From: Quercus robur
Taxonomy: Eukaryota; Streptophyta; Magnoliopsida; Fagales; Fagaceae
DNA: 64,000 nucleotides
Assembly (NCBI RefSeq): GCF_932294415.1
Contig: NC_065542.1
Span: 40,947,942 to 41,011,941 of the forward strand
Direction of reading: 5' to 3'
Part shown: piece by piece, positions 22,901-36,096 of the stretch
Position numbering within the stretch: the stretch's first letter is position 1
Layout of the letters: each line of letters opens with the position of its first letter
Translations under genes and position numbers: made by a program
Notes under the pieces: model-generated
Told to the model about the DNA's origin: nothing
Databases searched by the model: none
What the model saw: the letters and a program-made list of their open reading frames with translations, nothing else

Positions 22901-25900
22901 AGCAAAGACGCACCAGTGAAGACTTGCATTTCTCTGAGGAGGATGCCAGAAGTGTGAAGCAGCCCCATGATGATCCGCTCGTCATTATGATCATGATCGA
23001 GGGGTTCAACACGCGAAGAGTCCTGGTCGACAGCGGAAGTTCAGCAGATATAATCTATCTTCCTGCTTTCCAACAACTAAAGCTGGACCCAAAAAGACTT
23101 CGTCCTTTTGAGTCTCCCCTAGTCAGCTTCAGCGGAGACAAAGTGTACCCCAGAGGAATCACGACGTTAACAGTAACAGCCGGGTCATACCCCCTTCAGG
23201 TAACCAACCAGCACAATTTTCTAATAGTAGACTCACCCTCGTCCTACAATGTGATCATTGGCAGACCAATGCTTAATCGTTGGAAGGCTGCTATCTCCAT
23301 CTACTGCTTAAAGGTGAAGTTCCCAACAGAACATGGAATCGGGGAGATTAAGGGTGATCAGGTGCTGGCCAGGGAATGCTACCATGCCGTCCTGGCCTCA
23401 AAGGAAAACCATACGTGGACAATTGAGGAGAAGACACCAGAGATTATGGAGAAACTTGAAACGGTAGATCTGGCTGAAGGGAACCCTCCAAGGACGACCC
23501 AAATAGGGACGAGCATGAGCCAAAAGACGAAAGACGAAATCGTCAGCTTTCTGAAGAGCAACCTCGACATTTTCGCCTGGAGCCACAAGGATATGCCAGG
23601 AATCCCAGCAAGCCTCATCCAGCATCATCTGAATGTTGATCCCGAAAAGAAACCTGTCCAGCAGAAAAGGAGAGTCTTTGCTCCCGAGCGAAATAAGGCA
23701 GTGATGGACGAGGTAAATAAGTTGCTTGCAGCAAGATTTATCCGAGAAGTTCACTATCCAGAATGGTTGGCCAACGTAGTCATGGTAAAAAAGTCAAATG
23801 GGAAGTGGAGGATGTGTGTCAACTTCACAGACCTGAACCAAGCATGCCCAAAAGATAGCTTCCCGCTGCCCAGAATCGACCAGCTAGTAGACTCCACAGC
23901 AGGACACAAACTTCTCACATTTATGGACGCGTTTTCAGGATATAACCAGTTACAAATGGCCGAAGAAGACCAAGAAAAGACCGCCTTTATCACCAGCCAG
24001 AGACTTTACTGCTATCGAGTCATGCCTTTTGGGCTCAAAAATGCAGGGGCCACCTATCAAAGATTGGTAAACCAGATGTTCGAGAAGCAAATCGGGAGAA
24101 ATGTGGAGGTTTACGTTGACGATATGCTCGTCAAGAGCAAGGAAGAAGAAAACCATCTGGACGACCTCAGAGAGATGTTCAATACTCTCAAACGGTATAG
24201 CATGAAACTAAACCCGTCCAAATGTGTCTTTGGGGTTTCCTCGGGAAAGTTTCTCGGGTTTGTAGTGTCGCAGAGAGGGATTGAAGCAAATCCCGAAAAG
24301 GTCAGGGCCATCCTGGAAATGTCTTCACCCAGGACGGTCAAAGAAGTGCAGTCCCTAACAGGGAGAATTGCGGCCCTCAACCGGTTCGTCTCGAAGGCAA
24401 CGAACAAATGCCTTCCATTCTTCAAGACTTTGAAGAAAGCGTTTTCATGGACAGAGGAATGCGAAGCGGCCTTCCAAGAGCTAAAAAGTTATCTTAGCAA
24501 CCCGCCCCTCCTGAGCCCATCCAAAGAAGGTGAAGAGCTATTCCTGTACTTAGCCATCTCAATCACGGCTGTCAGCGCGGCATTGATTAGAGAAGATGGT
24601 GGTTTACAACTTCCTGTGTATTACGTTAGCCAGGCCTTCCAGGGCGCCGAGGCAAGGTACCCACGTATGGAGAAGATCACCTTCGCCCTGATTATGGCCT
24701 CAAGGAAACTCCGTCCATATTTTCAAGCCAATCCCATCGTCGTGATGATGGATCAGCCCATTAAAAAGGCAATGAACAAACCCGAAGCAGCAGGAAAAAT
24801 GGTGCAGTGGGCAGTCGAGCTCAGCCAGTTCGACATAAAATATCGTCCAAGGGTGGCGATAAAAGCGCAAGCACTGGCAGATTTTATAGCAGAGTTCACC
24901 GTCCCTGAAAACGTAGAGAACATCTGGACGGTTAATACTGACGGATCGTCCACTCAACACGGAGGCGGAGCTGGCATCGTCCTCACTTCTCCCGAAAAGA
25001 ATGTCATCAAGTATGGAGTCCAACTTAAGTTCCCGGTGACCAACAATGAAGCAGAATATGAGGCACTACTGGCAGGATTAAGAGTAGCTCGAGCACTAGG
25101 AGCTGAGAATGTTGTGCTCAGGAGCGATTCCCAACTCGTCATTGGACAAGTAAGGGGGGAGTACGAGGCAAAGGAGGCAAGGATGCAGAAATACCTCAAG
25201 CTGACAAACCAGTTGATCAGTTCCTTCAATTACGCAGAGTTCGTCCAGATCCCCAGAGATCAGAACACAGAAGCTAATGAGGTGGCCCGAAGTGCCTCAA
25301 CGGACAGCGGAGGTAAGAGGTCCGATTGGAAGATGGAAGAACAGAACCATCCCAGCATACTGGAACTTCAGATTTCCTCCGTCCACACAGACCATGGATG
25401 GACGAGCCCGATAGTCACATTCCTTCAAGAAGGACGACTACCGGACGATCCAGAGGAAGCTAAAAAGGTCAGGAGACGAGCAGCCAGATTTACGATACTT
25501 AATGATGAACTCTACAAAAGAGGCTACTCCCAACCGTATTTGAGATGTGTTGAAAAGGAGGAAGCCAGGTACATCCTTGAAGAAGTGCATGGTGGGATCT
25601 GCGGAGATCACACGGGGGCAAAATCCCTCGCCAGAAATATCCTGAGAGCTGGCTACTTTTGGCCAACAATGCAACAAGACGCAGCTGACTTTGTGAGGAC
25701 GTGTGACAGCTGCCAAAGATATGGGAATGTTCAAAGAATCCCCGGGGAGAAGATGACCACAATATCATCTCCCTGGCCATTCGCACAATGGGGGATCGAC
25801 ATCATGGGTCCCTTACCTCAGGGAAAGAGACAGGTGAAGTTTCTGCTCGTCGCCATCGACTACTTCACAAAATGGGTGGAGGCAGAAGCTCTGGCAACAA

Positions 25901-26643
25901 TCACCGAAGCAAAGGTACAAAATTTTGTTTGGAAAAATATTGTTTGCAGGTTTGGTATACCAAGGACGATCATATCAGACAACGGTCGTCAATTTGACAG
26001 CCAAAGCTTCAGGTCATTTTGCTCGAGCTTAGGCATCAAAAATAAGTATTCATCACCAGGGCATCCCCAGGCCAATGGACAGACGGAAGTAACCAACCGG
26101 ACCCTGCTGAAGATCATCAAGTCCCGGTTGGTGGGGGCAAAAGGAATGTGGCTTGAAGAACTGCCAAGCGCCCTATAGGCATACAGGACGACAGCGTGGA
26201 CACCAACTGGAGAAACACCGTTCAGTCTGACATATGGCACAGAAGCAGTCATACCAGTCGAAGTTGGTCTCACAAGCTTGAGGAGGGAATTTTTTGACGA
26301 ACAAACTAATGAGAACCAATTGAAGGAAAACTTAGACAGCCTGGACGAGATCAGAGATCAGGCAGCTGAGAAAATGGCAAAGTACCAGCAAAAGATAGCA
26401 GAATACTATAATCAAAGAGTGAAGCTAAGAAGATTCAACATTGGTGGCCTCATCCTTAGAAAAGTCACCCCTACCACAAAGGACCCAGCACATGGTAAGT
26501 TGGGACCGTCCTGGGAAGGACCCTACAGAGTCGTCCATTATTCGCGTCAGGGCAGCTACCACCTGGAGGATTCAGAAGGGAAAAGACTACCTCGTCCATG
26601 GAACGTTGAGCATCTAAAGAGGTATTACGAAAAGGAACCATAA
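22900..26643 (+). pseudogene. pol region of element 1 (PR, RT, RNase H x2, integrase)
   Basis: Domains in order: aspartic protease with a VDSGSS motif (about 23020), reverse transcriptase with the YVDD active site (about 24110), the gypsy RNase H (about 24430-24880), and a second RNase H beginning VNTDGSS (about 24930-25320). Integrase follows, with an HHCC zinc site (about 25600-25720), a DDE core ([14 protein letters not shown], then the Glu in NGQTE) and a C-terminal GPY-type module (about 26490-26640). No chromodomain follows. The double RNase H is typical of Tat. Read as a fossil; it looks interrupted. Confidence 0.9.
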
Positions 26644-26769
26644 ACTTCATTGTAAAACCAATTTGATACTTCTATCTTATGTAAGCAATTGTTCGAGTTA
26701 TAAGTATTATCCAGCATCCCTTGAATGTTATTGAGCAAATCATTCACCACTGTTTCCAAAGATAAGCAC

Positions 26770-27380
26770 AGGCGATCGTCCCCTAAAAGGCTTAATGACG
26801 ATAAAATTCCTTAAATGGATGTACATCGTCCCTAAAAAGCTTAATGACGATAAAATTCCTTAAATGGATGTACATCGTCCCTAAAAAGCTTAATGACGAT
26901 AAAATTCCTTAACTGGATGTACATCGTCCCTAAAAAGCTTAATGACGATAAAATTCCTTAAAGGGATGTACATCGTCCCTAAAAAGCTTAATGACAATAA
27001 AATTCCTTAAATGGATGTACATCGTCCCTAAAAAGCTTAATGACGATAAAATTCCTTAACTGGATGTACATCATCCCTAAAAAGCTTAATGACGATAAAA
27101 TTCCTTAAAGGGATGTACATCGTCCCTAAAAAGCTTAATGACGATAAAATTCCTTAAATGGAGGTGCATCGTCCCTAAAAAGCTTAGTGACGATAAAATC
27201 CCTTAGTGGATGTACATCGTCCCTAAAAAAGCTTAATGGCGATAAAAATCATAAACTCCCATTACGTCGTCTCTGAAAAAGATTAATGACGGCAAAATTC
27301 TTTGAACGAATTACATCGAAACATCACGACGACAAAAGTTCCTTAAGAAATGCACGTCGCCTCTAAAGCTAAATTTCCTT
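26770..27380 (+). repeat. 49-bp minisatellite in element 1
   Basis: About ten good copies and two or three decayed ones of a 49-bp unit containing ATCGTCCCTAAAAAGCTTAA and GACGATAAAATTCCTTAA. The array sits between the integrase and the antisense coding blocks. Tandem arrays in this position are reported for other Tat elements. Confidence 0.92.
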
Positions 27381-27539
27381 GATGTCCATGCGCATCACAC
27401 AACATGATATCGTCTGTACAGAAGGGCAAAAACCCTTCAAGTTGATCAACATAATCTCGTCCATACAAGACGACCAAAAAGTCAGGTTATAGGAAACACT
27501 TCCAAAATCAAAAGAGCAAACCCAAACACAGACATTTAT

Positions 27540-30410
27540 AAAATCAAACATAAAGTTAAATTTGTTCTAGAAACAAAAATAGGGGGCCCCAAAAACAGGA
27601 GGGGCATCCAAACAATAGTTGTTCTGGACTTGGTGCATAAAAATAAAAAAAAATAAAAAAAGAAGAAGAGAAATTTTCTTAAAAGCAAATTAAGCTGGAG
27701 GGGCAGTATCATCGTCCTGGTTGGCCTGAGGTGGTTCAACACCAGTAAACGCTCCTGCTTGAGCCGCCTCGTCCTCCTCAATCTCCTTATCAATGGCTTC
27801 AAAGTCTAGATCATCAAGGCTTACGGCAGGACCATGCTTGACCAAATACCTTCACAGCAGCTCGAACCCTTTAAAGTACCACTGGAAGAGAATGGTGTTG
27901 TATTCTTCAGTGGATTGGAAAGCAGTGACGGCCTTGGCCACTGCAACTTTCATCTTCTGAGCAGCTGCCGCTAGCAGTTCGTCCTTCTGCTTCACGGATT
28001 GTCTCTCAACGTCCAGCTGCTCCGTCAGCACACGGACTTGCTCCTTGGAAACGTTAAGAGAGTCCATAGTCGTGATCAAATCCTTCCGCAAACCAGAAGT
28101 CTCGGCCTCCAAAGCTTCTACCTTCGAGTTGGCCACGACGGCCTTCTCCTCATTCGCGAGATATTGAGTGGTGATGTGCATGGTCTCCCCCAACACCTAT
28201 GGACGAATACAGAGTTAATAAAAATTAGCTCAATGAAAAACAACAAAAATGGTCAGGCAGGTAAAAACGAGGAAAAGGACAGGGTATATGATGATTCACC
28301 TGCACAAGTTTATGAACGTGGCGGCTCACCATCTCGTGTGAAGGAATGCTCGTGACTTCCCTCATCTCACCAGGGGTAAAAAGCTCGGTGGCACGGTCCA
28401 TGGCCGTCCTTGCGTCTGACCAAACGCTGGCATCGACCTTCCCTTTCCCCTTGTTAGCAGCCTTCTGCTTCTTCGAAGGACGAGTGACCTCCTCAATTGA
28501 AATACCAGGAGAGGCAGCTAGACCCTCCTCCAGATCAAGGGTAGGTGTGGACGACCCTCTCTCCACTACCTCTTTCTCCTTCTCCCTATCTGTGATCCTC
28601 AGCCTCTTCTGGCCTATGCTGGAAAGGGGCTCATTCTTTTTGCCCTTGATTTTATCATACATCTCCTTGTTGAATTTCGACGTCATTTCTACCCAAATGA
28701 TATCAAGGATGAATAAAAGAGGTGTAAGGACGAATAAAAAAGACGTAAGGACGAATAAAAAGAATGCAGATAAACACGAAGAAAAAGCGTGAAGTGCAAC
28801 TTACGTTTTCTCTCTTCACGGTCAAGGGTACTGAGAACGTAAAGTGAAGGTTCTGGTCCAAGGCAGTGACGAGCCAAGGTTTGCAGATCAATCAGCTCAC
28901 CAAAATCTTCTATCGTCCTTGCGTATTCGAGAGCAGCCTGCACTCGCTTTGCAAACTTGGCCTCTAGCTCCGGACGGTCTTTCACTGCAAAGGATGACGT
29001 CAAGACACAGAAGCTAAAAATAAAAAAAAAATAAAAAAAAAAGGGCCAACAACATTGGGGAACACGCACCAATCAACGGGGTCTCCTATCGTCGTAGCAA
29101 CCTAGGTACATTCCCCCACAGATCGTCAGGCAACGTTTCCCAACCGTCCCCAGATACAAAGAAGTATCTTGATTTCCAGTAGCGAAAGGACGACGGAAGG
29201 TCAGCTACCAGACGGGCCTTCCTAGTCCAAGGGACGAACTCGTAGTACCTAAATTCTCTGGACTCTTTCAGACGATATAAGTAGGCAAACTCATTAACTG
29301 AGATCATATCCCCGTCAGCAATGGTCGTCCAGATCACCATGCAACTAATCACTATTCTCCAGGAGTTAGGCATAAGTTGCCCCGGTGCAAGGTTAAAATG
29401 GTAAAGAAGCTCCATTATGAATGGATGGACGGGGAATCGGAGGCCACACGAAAAAGCAGCCTCATAAAAGCAAACTTCTCCTTGGGCAAAGGCACAAGCC
29501 TTTTCGCCCTTCCTGGGTAGACGAGCCTTAGTTCCCTCTGGAAATTGGAATCTGTCCTTAAATTTACTAAAAACCTCAACTTTTAAGGAGCAATTTTCCT
29601 TCAGGGCATGAAATCGACGGGCCGTCGCCGGAACAGGGGAATGGGAGGACGAAGGAGCACGGGAAGGAGTGGTGGTTATAGCAACGATCCCGGCCTCTTC
29701 CTCGACCACATTTGAGGACGAACCCCTTTCTAAATCACCTAACCCTTCTTCTAAACCCATATTTTCCTCTCTTAGTTGCCCTCTAATAGACCGGAACCAA
29801 GCTTGAGACTCCAACAGAAAGGGGTATAAAACACCCAACGCCGAACCTAGCCCAGATTCCCTATTAACAAATTCCTCCACTACTGGGTACGAACCGGCGA
29901 GGGAAGGCGCACCCAATAGGTCACCAGAAAACTCTACCAAGGAACCTAGGCGGGCAAGGAGAAAGGCTACGGAAGGGAAGCTACGCCTAACTTCGAAAGT
30001 GTCCACCATTAAAGAAAAAAAAAAAGAAAAAAAAAAACTAACTCCACCACTCAGTGAGAAGAGAAACCAGTATAGAAAGGGAAAAGAATTTAAGTGACAC
30101 AAATGCAAGGAAAAACTGAAAAGGAAAGAAAAGCGTAAATGGGGTGGGCGTACCTGGAAGTTAGGAAGAAAACTGAGGAGTTGAGGAGCAAAATACGCGT
30201 AGGAAAGATCAACTGCACAGACAATGGAGGAATGGAAAAAGGAAAAGCCAAAAGAGATCAAAGGTTTCTGCCTTGGAAAGTGCGGGAAAACTGAAAAGAC
30301 ACTCACCGGAAACGAGGCACTCCTACCAGTAGAAATCAAACACGTGGCGCTAAGAGGAATCACAGCCGCCACTACGCAATCAATGCGGAGCAGAACTCCA
30401 AGCGCCATTA
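27540..30410 (-). pseudogene. Antisense coding blocks of element 1 (Transposase_28-like)
   Basis: The minus strand between the repeat array and the 3' LTR carries several coding blocks separated by intron-like gaps. The first block, about 30.4-29.1 kb, has a domain resembling the family known as putative gypsy-type transposon or Transposase_28, seen in its CFYEAAFSCGLRFPVHPF stretch. Later blocks encode a Lys-rich nuclear-type linker and a long coiled coil (about 28.2-27.9 kb). Antisense genes in this position are known in some Tat elements such as Grande; their role is not known. It could be a captured host gene. Confidence 0.7.
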
Positions 30411-30506
30411 CTGAAAAATAAATAAATCAAAAATAATGGTCATAACAATCTCTTCGTATTCCTATAATCGTCCAAATGATGGACGACCATGGAATAGGGG
30501 GGCAGC

Positions 30507-31000
30507 TGATGCGCCCAACCAAAATGGTAATCGTCCATACAAGGCAAGATAGGGACGATCTTGATAAAATCGTCCAGAGAGAGAAGGTCGTCGCTCAAAC
30601 ATCCGAACACTCGTTCCCACTCTTCGCGGAACGGTTACAAGACATTAATCAACCTTCAGACTGTTGGGAATGGCAGCTCATCATTAACACCCAGCAAAGA
30701 CGTTACTAGGCTAGATTAAAGCCTCCATCAAGACTCCACCAACGGCTAGAAGAAAGGACCTGCAAGCACACATATAAAAAAGCTAAACCCCGAAAGGGGC
30801 AGGGTAAGAAAACACTCTAGCAAATTACTCCCATTGTTCTCCTTTGTCAATCTTTCTAACTTTGGCATCGGAGACCCTTTTGCAGGCACAACGCCGGCGA
30901 ACTACTTCCTTTCGTTCGTCCACGGGTTGCAGAAGATTGATCTGGCGAGGAACAGCTTCATCTGGACGATCATAATCAACTGACGATCAAATCATCATCA
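30507..31000 (+). repeat. 3' LTR of element 1 (494 bp)
   Basis: Same length as the 5' LTR and nearly identical to it. A polypurine tract (AATAGGGGGGCAGC) lies directly before it. Confidence 0.93.
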
Positions 31001-31396
31001 ATTGATGTTGTCATGATCAAATCTTGATCAAACGAAGTTCGATTGGAACAAGTAAGATGTCATCGAAAAGTATAGTAGAAACCTACATCTTGGTAGTTTC
31101 TATTCGAATCACAAATATTCCAAGTCAAGAGAATTCCTCAAATATGAAGAATGAGATTTTTGGAAAAAATGCAATCAAGTGGCTAATACCTTTTACAAGT
31201 AGGCCAACCAAATGTTATGTGGGCCAATCCGAGGTTGGGAGGCCGAGAACTAAGTCCGGGAAAGTTGATGGAAAGCTTGGGAAAATCCCACTCTATGCAC
31301 AAAATTAGCCCGAGGTGCCTACTTTGAGCGCAAATTTGACACATGCCATGAAAATTAGACCATGATATCTTGTACTTTGGAGGAATTTTTCTCTAA
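31001..31396. other. Flank right of element 1
   Basis: Continues the locus interrupted at 20957. No gene seen; a 94-codon open stretch at 31024 has no recognisable domain. Possibly the middle of the split older LTR described at 20141-20957. Confidence 0.35.
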
Positions 31397-34385
31397 TGGC
31401 CTGCTTGGAAGTTTAAAGAGGGAGGAGAGTAGAGGGGAATGATTCCCCTCCACCTTGTTTGGATGTTTTTAAAATTAGTAAGGGGGGAAGGGAGTAATTA
31501 GCCCTTCCCCTTGTTTGGATGTTTTAAAATTAGGATGGAGAGGAGAAGAAATTATTAAAATAGACAAATTTACCCCTATTTGAAAATGGACTTGTAACAT
31601 TGGTCTATGATTAATTTGTTAGAATATTTTTTTTTGATAATTTTTTTTATGTGACTTAAATAATCAACATTAGTCTATGATTAAATATTTTTTCTACTTT
31701 TTTATTATACTAAAAAAAAACCATCCTTAATTGATAATAATTAAAATAAGAAAAAAAATGTTTGGTTTGTTTGTTTATTGAAAAAATCAACAAAATATTG
31801 AATTTTGACTATTTCAATAATCACAGCCATCCCACCAGGTTGAATACTATGGCAAGGGCTCACAATGACATTGAAGCATAAGAGTTTTGGTTAATAAAAA
31901 AAATCTATTCTTTATTTTTAGAATCAATTGAATGATATCTCAAATAAGAAAAATCTGAAATAATAAGCTTTGAAATAACTTTTGACTGTACTATTTGGTC
32001 GGACCACACAACCAAGAATAAAATGCAATCATATCTTATATTCTTATGGAATAAATAAATTGTTATCCATTTATTCCAGTGTGTTTTCATAGTGTCTCAA
32101 ACCATCACTCTTCCTTTTAGTATATACACAATACACAACATAAATAACTGAAAATCCGATAGTGCTAATGCTAATATAACTGCTATTAACGTAAGAAAAA
32201 GAGCACATTGGTGGGCTCTTAAAGCCTCACTGTAGAAGCCTAGAGGGCAAGAGCTTGCTGTGATGTGATCCTCCTCCTTCTTAGGCGCTCAGCAATAATG
32301 AAGGCAAGCTCAAGAGATTGTGAGCATTGGTAGTACATGTCTCCTTTTATTCTCTTGTCTATCCATCTAATAAAATTAGAGTTAGAGAGTCTAACAATGA
32401 TAAGGGTTTGAATTTTCTAAGCAAGCATGGAATAATAGTTGCACTGAAAAATCAAGTTGAAACAACCCTACAAATGTTCCAAAGTTTAATGGGTCCCTAA
32501 ACCACTTATTAATATGTAAATACGACACTAATTAAACTTTAACTATTTGCAATATCACCACATTATTTGATCTTTCAAGAAAAGATAAAAAGTTATCAAA
32601 ACACTATCTATCAATAAGCACTACTCTTTTGGTCTCCTCCTCATCCAGAAGAAAAAAAAAAATTCAAACTCTTTTGAAAGCTAATCTATGGCATTTAGGT
32701 TAGGAGGGAGACAAGAAATGACACATTTGTAACTCTAGATAGCCACTCTTCCACCTTAAAAATTGACAAAAGTTAACAAACATATTAGGGATTCTTTAGT
32801 CATTTTACAAGAAGGGACTTCTATGTGAAATGAACACAACCAAAATTGGGAGTTGGGACCATAGTGCACCAGAACCTGGTGATAGAGATGGGACAAAAGT
32901 TCTAGATAGAGATAAACGGTTATCATAATTCTTGACCCATGCTGAGTGAGATCAAGACCACAACATCCATGGAGTAATATAAGAGATTAAAAATAATTAT
33001 CACTCTAGGGTGTATTGTGCTACTGATTTTATAAGTGTTGCCCTCCCTGCCCAAGGGAGATTTTTGCTCTTCCAACCAGAAAGTCTATTTCCATCCTCTT
33101 ATATATATATATATATATATATATATAACATTCACTCATGACTACATGGCAACAGCCCACAGGAAATCAACTACGCAGTAATATATTATAAATTCTAAAC
33201 ACAAAATGTTAAGAAATTGACAACCACAAGTTATTTACTATTTTTTTTTTTAATGACATAGGCAGACAACCACAAATTAAAGTCAGCAAGATATATTTCT
33301 AAAGTTCAACAATAGTACAATACAGCTGTATAACACAACACATAGTAAACAAAAGCTGTGAACTAAAAAGTCTAGCTTTAGTCTTTGCTCTTAACTCTTC
33401 ACTCTTCAGCAGTAGCAGTACACTGCCGATCACAAATTAAACACACATAGTGAGAGAGATATACCAGTGATACAGTTAAGTATAGAAGCATGGAGTCGAC
33501 TGACAACCATGGACTCTAGATGAGGCGACTGGCGGCGTGTTGAAGTGGGTGCACAGCACACACAGTAACTTAGATTTTCTCAGATTCAAGCTAAACCAGC
33601 ATAAGGGTAAGCATAATAACATCATATAAACAACAAACAAACAAACAAAAATTCTCCTTTACTATTTTCTCAGCAACCAAACAACAGGGAAAAATGAAAG
33701 CAAACACGATTTCAAGCTAAAAGCTAATAGTTTTCTCAAAACCCAAATGCCAAAAACATAAATTAGATCCATTTTCCAGTTCAAACTTGAACATCAAAAG
33801 GCTGAGAGAGTACCATTTTGGTTGGGGCTTAGGAGGAGCCAAAACAGAAACCCATTCACAAAAAAAAAAAAAAAAAAAAAGAAGAAGAAATTACCCAAAT
33901 TAGAAACCCATTCACAAAAAACAAGAAATTACCCAATAAAAATAAACAAGAAACACAGATTCATAGCCAAAATATACAAATTTATGCAAGTTCACAATCT
34001 AGACTCACTCAAGCACTTTATCAAATATGTTATGAACAATACTTTGAAACTTTAAAATTTAAGAAAAAAAGCCTTCAGATCAGAAACCCACCCACAAATA
34101 ACATGTTATTACCCCAAAAAATCACAATTAATAAGAAATTACCCAATAAAATCACAATTTTAAGAACATACTTATTTGATTCAACTTAAGAAACCCATGA
34201 AACAGAAATTAAAACAGAGTTTTGCTAGGCGTGTGGGAGAAGAGTGAAAGATAGTCCAAGAGTGAAGAAGTTGTGAGAGAGAGAGAGAGCCAGCGTAAGC
34301 TGAGAGAGCTTGAGAGAAAATCGTGGGTTACAAAGCTGAGAGAGCTTGAGAGAAATTTTTGGCTGAGAGAGATTGTGGTTACAGT

Positions 34386-34421
<36 letters not shown>

Positions 34422-34664
34422 GTTAAAATACCTTGTAATTTTTTTAATATAATAAGGGTAAATTAGGTAATTTACATATTTAATAATTTATGTTCTCTAC
34501 TCCCCCTCCAAATCTCTCCAATTTGGGGGAATTAAAAATGAGGGGTTGGAGGTAGTTGAAACCCCTCCCCCTCCTCCCTTAAAAAACTTCCCAAGCAAGG
34601 TAATTGAACTACTCTCCTTTCCTCTATTCTACTCCCCCTCTTTTTTTAACATCCAAATAGGTCA
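31397..34664. mobile_element. PIF/Harbinger-like element, non-autonomous, 3.27 kb
   Basis: Ends TGGCCTGCTTGGAAGTT and, on the other strand, TGACCTATTTGGATGTT, flanked by TAA on both sides (31394-31396 and 34665-34667), the usual 3-bp target duplication of this superfamily. Both subterminal parts carry GAGGGGAGTAGAGG-type blocks in inverted arrangement. No transposase is recognisable; the interior is AT-rich with a (TA)n run at about 33100-33126 and a T run near 34387-34419. The minus strand near 32330-32230 has a short open stretch that I could not assign. A hAT-like origin is an alternative, because a 3-bp repeat can occur by chance. Confidence 0.6.
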
Positions 34665-36096
34665 TAAATTCTAGTTCAAATGACATCACCAAAGCATCTC
34701 CAAATTGTCAGGATTCAATCCAACAAAATCAGAAGAAGTCACTTCTGCAAGCAGAAGGTTTTGAGCAATCAAATTCCAATGCGAACAACATTTTGATTCT
34801 TACACCAAGCTTTTGAAAGTAGGATGTGAAATCTTTCCAAGGACACCAAAATTTGTCAATTTGGAGGTCTAGAAGTCCTCCAAGCAAGTGTTCAAAGATG
34901 ACACCTTGAAAATGGCAAAACAGTGAATTAAAATGGGTATGGGAACTAGGCACAGCCCTGGTATGCGGTGCAGCCATAATACTTGTCTGGTCCACAAGAA
35001 GGTTTTTTTTTTTTTTTGCACCTATAAATTGCAGCCCCCTCCATTCAGCGTAAGGATCCCGATTTCTGGCTCACTTAACCATTTTCCTCTCTCCCAAAGA
35101 CCCAAAAACACCTCCTAAGTCCAAACTCTTTCAAGAAAATTGACTACAAAATAAAAAGGAAAAAAAAAAAAAAATTTTCTTTCAAGAAACAACAATCAAA
35201 TCCCATATCCCTTTAAGCCTCTCTCACATGTTGGTATGCTCCTTTATATTCAAGTGAAATTGGCTTTTTTCTTGTGCTAAATTCTTTTTAATTCTTGTGT
35301 TTAATTGCTTGTTTCTTGTTTCCATATGTTATATCTTGCTTGTTTGGCTATGTTGCTTATTTATCATTACTTGGCTGTGGCCTGTGGGTAGGTTCTTCAT
35401 GTTGGTTTCATAAAAATCTGTTTGGATTTTTTTTTTTTTTTTGGTCTCACACACACAGACATTTTTCTTTTTCTCGATTCAGAACATAAATTCAAACTCC
35501 ATAAACTCTTATTGATTTAGGCGCTCTACAAAAACTTTTGTAGAGAAAACCCAAATCTTTTTGTCTCTCTCCTTAAACTTCCTTCTAAGCAAAAATTCCT
35601 CTTTTTTCTCTCTGGTTTCTCGCCCAATTTATGATTTGTTCCTTCTCCCCATAAGTATGGCCCTTGAGCTAAAACCTTCAAATTCTTTGTAACATTATCT
35701 ATTTATAAGACTTCAATTCTTATTTTTTGTTGGATAAAAAATATATTACTTATTTGGCAATGAATAAACTTTCATTTCAGTCTAAAAAATACATTTTTTT
35801 CAGCACAAAAGCCCAAAATATAACCAAATATAATTTTTTAGTCTTCAACAAGAAAACCCAATTAGATTTCCAAGTCACAAAAGGAATATGTGGCAATTTT
35901 CCAACAAAGGTAACAAGCTCCTTTCCTTGAGATATTTGTGGTCTTCTCATTACTTTTCTAAACTAGAGAAGCTCCCTTCATTAGTTGACTTCACAGCTAG
36001 CTACTTCTAACTTTAGATGAATATAGATGCTAGATTGCCATAATGCAGTCAACCAGCCTATTTAGGCTGTTGAGTTCTATCCCGATCTTTCCATGC
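34665..36096. other. Possible end of split LTR, then anonymous DNA
   Basis: No gene seen. A CCTATAAATTGCAG TATA-like site near 35021 followed by a C/T-rich leader looks like the RNA start region of a plant LTR; this is inference. From about 35200 the DNA is AT-rich without recognisable content. Confidence 0.3.

Larger units (their letters stand above)
20958..31000 (+). mobile_element. Ty3/gypsy retrotransposon, Tat lineage (element 1), 10.0 kb
   Basis: A complete element by structure, flanked by a 5-bp target duplication ATTGA (20953-20957 and 31001-31005). Order: 5' LTR, primer-binding site, gag, protease, RT, RNase H, a second archaeal-type RNase H, integrase, a 49-bp repeat array, antisense coding blocks, polypurine tract, 3' LTR. 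The double RNase H and the lack of a chromodomain point to the Tat group. The two 494-bp LTRs differ at only two bases that I could spot, so insertion is recent. The coding part looks broken in about two or three places. Confidence 0.93.

Noticed and set aside
26770-27380. Regular repeats with spacer-like changes, superficially CRISPR-like
   Set aside because: The units are contiguous tandem copies without unique spacers, inside a plant retrotransposon.
31024-31308. 94-codon open stretch
   Set aside because: No domain, no splice context, and it continues anonymous repeat-like DNA interrupted by element 1.
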